Translations under genes and position numbers: made by a program
In this document: positions 15,524 through 16,859 of the stretch, piece after piece
Layout: each line of letters begins with the position of its first letter
Position numbering within the stretch: position 1 is the first letter of the stretch
Notes under the pieces: generated by a model
Told to the model about the DNA's origin: nothing
The model's database searches: none
Seen by the model: the letters and a program-made list of their open reading frames with translations, nothing else
Origin: Rhodospirillales bacterium
Lineage (GTDB): Bacteria; Pseudomonadota; Alphaproteobacteria; Rhodospirillales_A; JACZKS01
Assembly (NCBI GenBank): GCA_018648445.1
Contig: JABGRG010000087.1
Span: 1 to 16,859, forward strand
Reading direction: 5' to 3'
Length of the DNA stretch: 16,859 nucleotides

Positions 15524-16132
15524 ATGCTTGGACGCTGCCGTTTCGGGGCGAGCTGGACACCGTATTGTCCGATCTGTTTCAACCGTGCATCGGGACGCGG
15601 ACTCGACGCGGCGGCTCAAAAGGAAAGAACCAAGTATTTGCTTGGTGTTTTGATTGGGCCGGGGCTGCTCGTTTCAAGTTCGATCTTCTTTTATGTGATG
15701 ATTGATCGCGTGCTGATTCAGTACGTGCCGGCGCTGGTGTCTTTCTATGGGGTGGCCGTGGCCTGCGCTTTGGTGCTGTCGGCCTATGGAGCCGTCGGGC
15801 TGGTCCGCCGGCATGGCGCCTTTCATCGGCATCCGCCGCCGGATGACGCCATGATCGCGGTGTGGCGGTCGCTCAGCGCTGAATTGGAACAGCTTGCGTG
15901 CGATGGGTCGTTGCGGGTTTTCGCGCTTAGCATGGATGGCGAGTTGCACCCGATTTCCGATCTTCTGGCGGACCCCCAAATCATTCGCCGGGGTTTTCGC
16001 GGCGACGATCAAAACGCGGTCTGGGCGACCTTGCGCAAACGGCTGAACCTGCGCAACGCGCCATCGGGGGAATTTGTCGTGGCGCGGGATGATATCTGCG
16101 CCGTCACCGAAGCCCTTCCGTCGGAGAGCTAA
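15524..16132 (+). CDS. hypothetical membrane protein with two transmembrane helices
   Basis: This 202-aa protein is of unknown function. An N-terminal segment has a CPIC pair (SWTPYCPICFN) that could bind a metal. Two hydrophobic stretches follow, YLLGVLIGPGLLVSSSIFFYVMI and YVPALVSFYGVAVACALVLSAYGAVGLV, then a soluble C-terminal part (about 110 aa) rich in charged residues. The frame stays open back to 15455 inside the repeat; the ATG at 15524 has GAGG eight bases upstream. It is followed 44 bp later by the deaminase gene in the same orientation. I recognise no domain. Confidence 0.65.
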   Translation: MLGRCRFGASWTPYCPICFNRASGRGLDAAAQKERTKYLLGVLIGPGLLVSSSIFFYVMIDRVLIQYVPALVSFYGVAVACALVLSAYGAVGLVRRHGAFHRHPPPDDAMIAVWRSLSAELEQLACDGSLRVFALSMDGELHPISDLLADPQIIRRGFRGDDQNAVWATLRKRLNLRNAPSGEFVVARDDICAVTEALPSES

Positions 16133-16176
16133 ACGGTTTAGCGTCGGGCGGGAATAACGGGAGGCGCGTGGAACCA

Positions 16177-16644
16177 ATGAGCAGACCGTCTTGGGACGAA
16201 TATTTCCTGGAAATGATCGAAACCGTAGCCAAGCGGGCGACCTGTGACCGGGGCCGCAGCGGCTGCGTGATTGTCAGGGACAATCGCATCCTCACCAGCG
16301 GCTACGTGGGGTCGCCGCCGGGTCTGGATCATTGCGACGACGTTGGCCACCTGATGAAAAAGGTGATCGACGATGACGGCCAAACGCGCGACCACTGTAT
16401 GCGGACGATCCATGCCGAGCAGAACGCCATTTGTCAGGCTGCCCGCCATGGCATTTCACTGGCCGGAGCGACGGTTTATTGCAAAATGGAGCCGTGCCGC
16501 GTCTGCGCAATGATGATCATCAGTGTCGGCGTCACGCGGGTGGTCGCGCTACGCCGCTATCACGCGGCGCAGGAAACGCGCGATATGTTCGAGCAAGCGG
16601 GGATCAAACTGGATGTCGTCGAGGACGTGACCGAGGCCTATTGA
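16177..16644 (+). CDS. dCMP/cytidine deaminase-family zinc enzyme
   Basis: This 155-aa protein belongs to the deoxycytidylate deaminase family (ComEB-like), which turns dCMP into dUMP for thymidylate synthesis. The zinc site is complete: H79-A-E81 in TIHAEQNA, and C107 and C110 in MEPCRVCAMMI. SGYVGSPPGLDHCDDVGH, with its extra histidine and cysteine, is typical of dCMP deaminases. A GTG start at 16168 is open, but GGGAGG ends only 3 bases before it; the ATG at 16177 is 12 bases away, so neither is ideal. The 4-bp convergence with the minus-strand stop at 16638 means the 3' ends overlap slightly. Substrate specificity is inferred from family resemblance. Confidence 0.88.
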   Translation: MSRPSWDEYFLEMIETVAKRATCDRGRSGCVIVRDNRILTSGYVGSPPGLDHCDDVGHLMKKVIDDDGQTRDHCMRTIHAEQNAICQAARHGISLAGATVYCKMEPCRVCAMMIISVGVTRVVALRRYHAAQETRDMFEQAGIKLDVVEDVTEAY

Positions 16645-16796
16645 GAACGCCGCCCCTTGGCGAGGCGCAGCAGGAAAAAGACCAGCCAGATCGGAACGAC
16701 CACCACCGCGCCCAACAGAATGTAAGGCGCCGCCCAGCCTATCAGGTCCGCGACCACCTCGAATATCGACTGAATGGCCTCGGGGAAATTGTTCAT
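16638..16796 (-). CDS. short membrane protein or C-terminal remnant of a larger gene
   Basis: From the ATG at 16796 the frame encodes 52 aa: an amphipathic start (NNFPEAIQSIFEVVADLIGW), one hydrophobic helix (AAPYILLGAVVVVPIWLVFFLLRL) and a basic tail (AKGRRSQ). The frame stays open upstream through the 51-bp terminal repeat to the window edge. No good ribosome binding site precedes the ATG. The layout resembles the C-terminal anchor of DUF4349-type proteins, so it may be a gene truncated by whatever carries the repeat. That is inference; a genuine small membrane protein is the alternative. Confidence 0.45.
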   Translation of the reverse strand: MNNFPEAIQSIFEVVADLIGWAAPYILLGAVVVVPIWLVFFLLRLAKGRRSQ

Positions 16797-16808
16797 CAAG
16801 GCGACCGG

Positions 16809-16859
16809 GCTGGATTCAAATTTCAAGTGCAACACCCAATGATTTGACGAAGGCTTCCA
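16809..16859 (-). repeat. 51-bp terminal repeat, right copy
   Basis: This is the perfect reverse complement of 3-53 and runs to the last base of the window, so its true length cannot be seen. The adjoining short membrane-protein frame reads out of it. See the left copy for the two explanations. Confidence 0.85.
16816..16859 (-). CDS. possible 3' end of a gene entering from outside the window (partial, right)
   Basis: On the minus strand the same frame as at the left edge is open from the window end to a TGA at 16816-16818 (EAFVKSLGVALEI). It supports the idea that the inverted repeat is the end of a multicopy gene, but only about 13 codons can be read. Confidence 0.3.
   Translation of the reverse strand, partial: EAFVKSLGVALEI

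Noticed and set aside
1..16859. Whole window as one composite transposon bounded by the 51-bp inverted repeats
   Set aside because: The contents are core metabolism genes with uniform composition, no transposase is visible inside, and the ends coincide with the window ends, as expected for an assembly break at a repeat.

Overview
The window looks like a chromosomal segment of an alphaproteobacterium, probably of the Rhodospirillales type. The evidence is high-GC coding sequence, a thrB-rnhA-peroxiredoxin cluster of the alphaproteobacterial kind, a two-subunit glycine decarboxylase (gcvPA/gcvPB) behind a tandem glycine riboswitch, and a ScsB/DsbD-type thiol reductase. The species call is inference. 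Nearly all the sequence is housekeeping or envelope genes. No phage, CRISPR array, tRNA or rRNA was seen.

Layout. The two window ends carry the same 51-bp sequence in inverted orientation (3-53 and 16809-16859), which reads as the last codons of a protein entering from outside. On the left, yqgE (minus) diverges from a 706-aa DsbD-family reductase (plus). A strong terminator hairpin follows, then a Prx5-type peroxiredoxin. The peroxiredoxin runs tail-to-tail into a minus-strand rnhA-thrB operon. Next come copy 1 of a 261-bp palindromic repeat, an MBL-fold lipoprotein (minus), a large secreted repeat protein with a peptidoglycan-binding-like domain (plus) and a small lipoprotein (plus). The glycine cleavage operon riboswitch-gcvT-gcvH-gcvPA-gcvPB occupies 8.9-13.5 kb. 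It is followed by a conserved-looking hypothetical gene and an MFS transporter (both minus), copy 2 of the 261-bp repeat, a two-helix membrane protein, a dCMP deaminase-family gene and, at the right edge, a short membrane-protein fragment (minus).

How the genes work together. GcvT, GcvH and GcvPA/PB form the P, H and T parts of the glycine cleavage system, gated by glycine through the leader RNA. ThrB feeds threonine synthesis and RnhA removes RNA from RNA:DNA hybrids; the two are co-transcribed. The DsbD-family reductase and the peroxiredoxin both handle thiol and peroxide redox chemistry, one at the envelope and one in the cytoplasm.

The most unusual content is the pair of 261-bp repeats (4903-5163 and 15207-15467). 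Both have exactly the same length, 32-bp terminal inverted repeats and two internal hairpins with 20-22-bp stems and 54-nt loops. Between the copies the stems have diverged mostly by paired, compensating changes while the loops are nearly unchanged, which suggests a structured functional element (RNA, or a REP/BIME- or MITE-like DNA). A lone 16-bp end of the same element overlaps the stop codon at 8191. Copy 1 fills almost the whole gap upstream of thrB.
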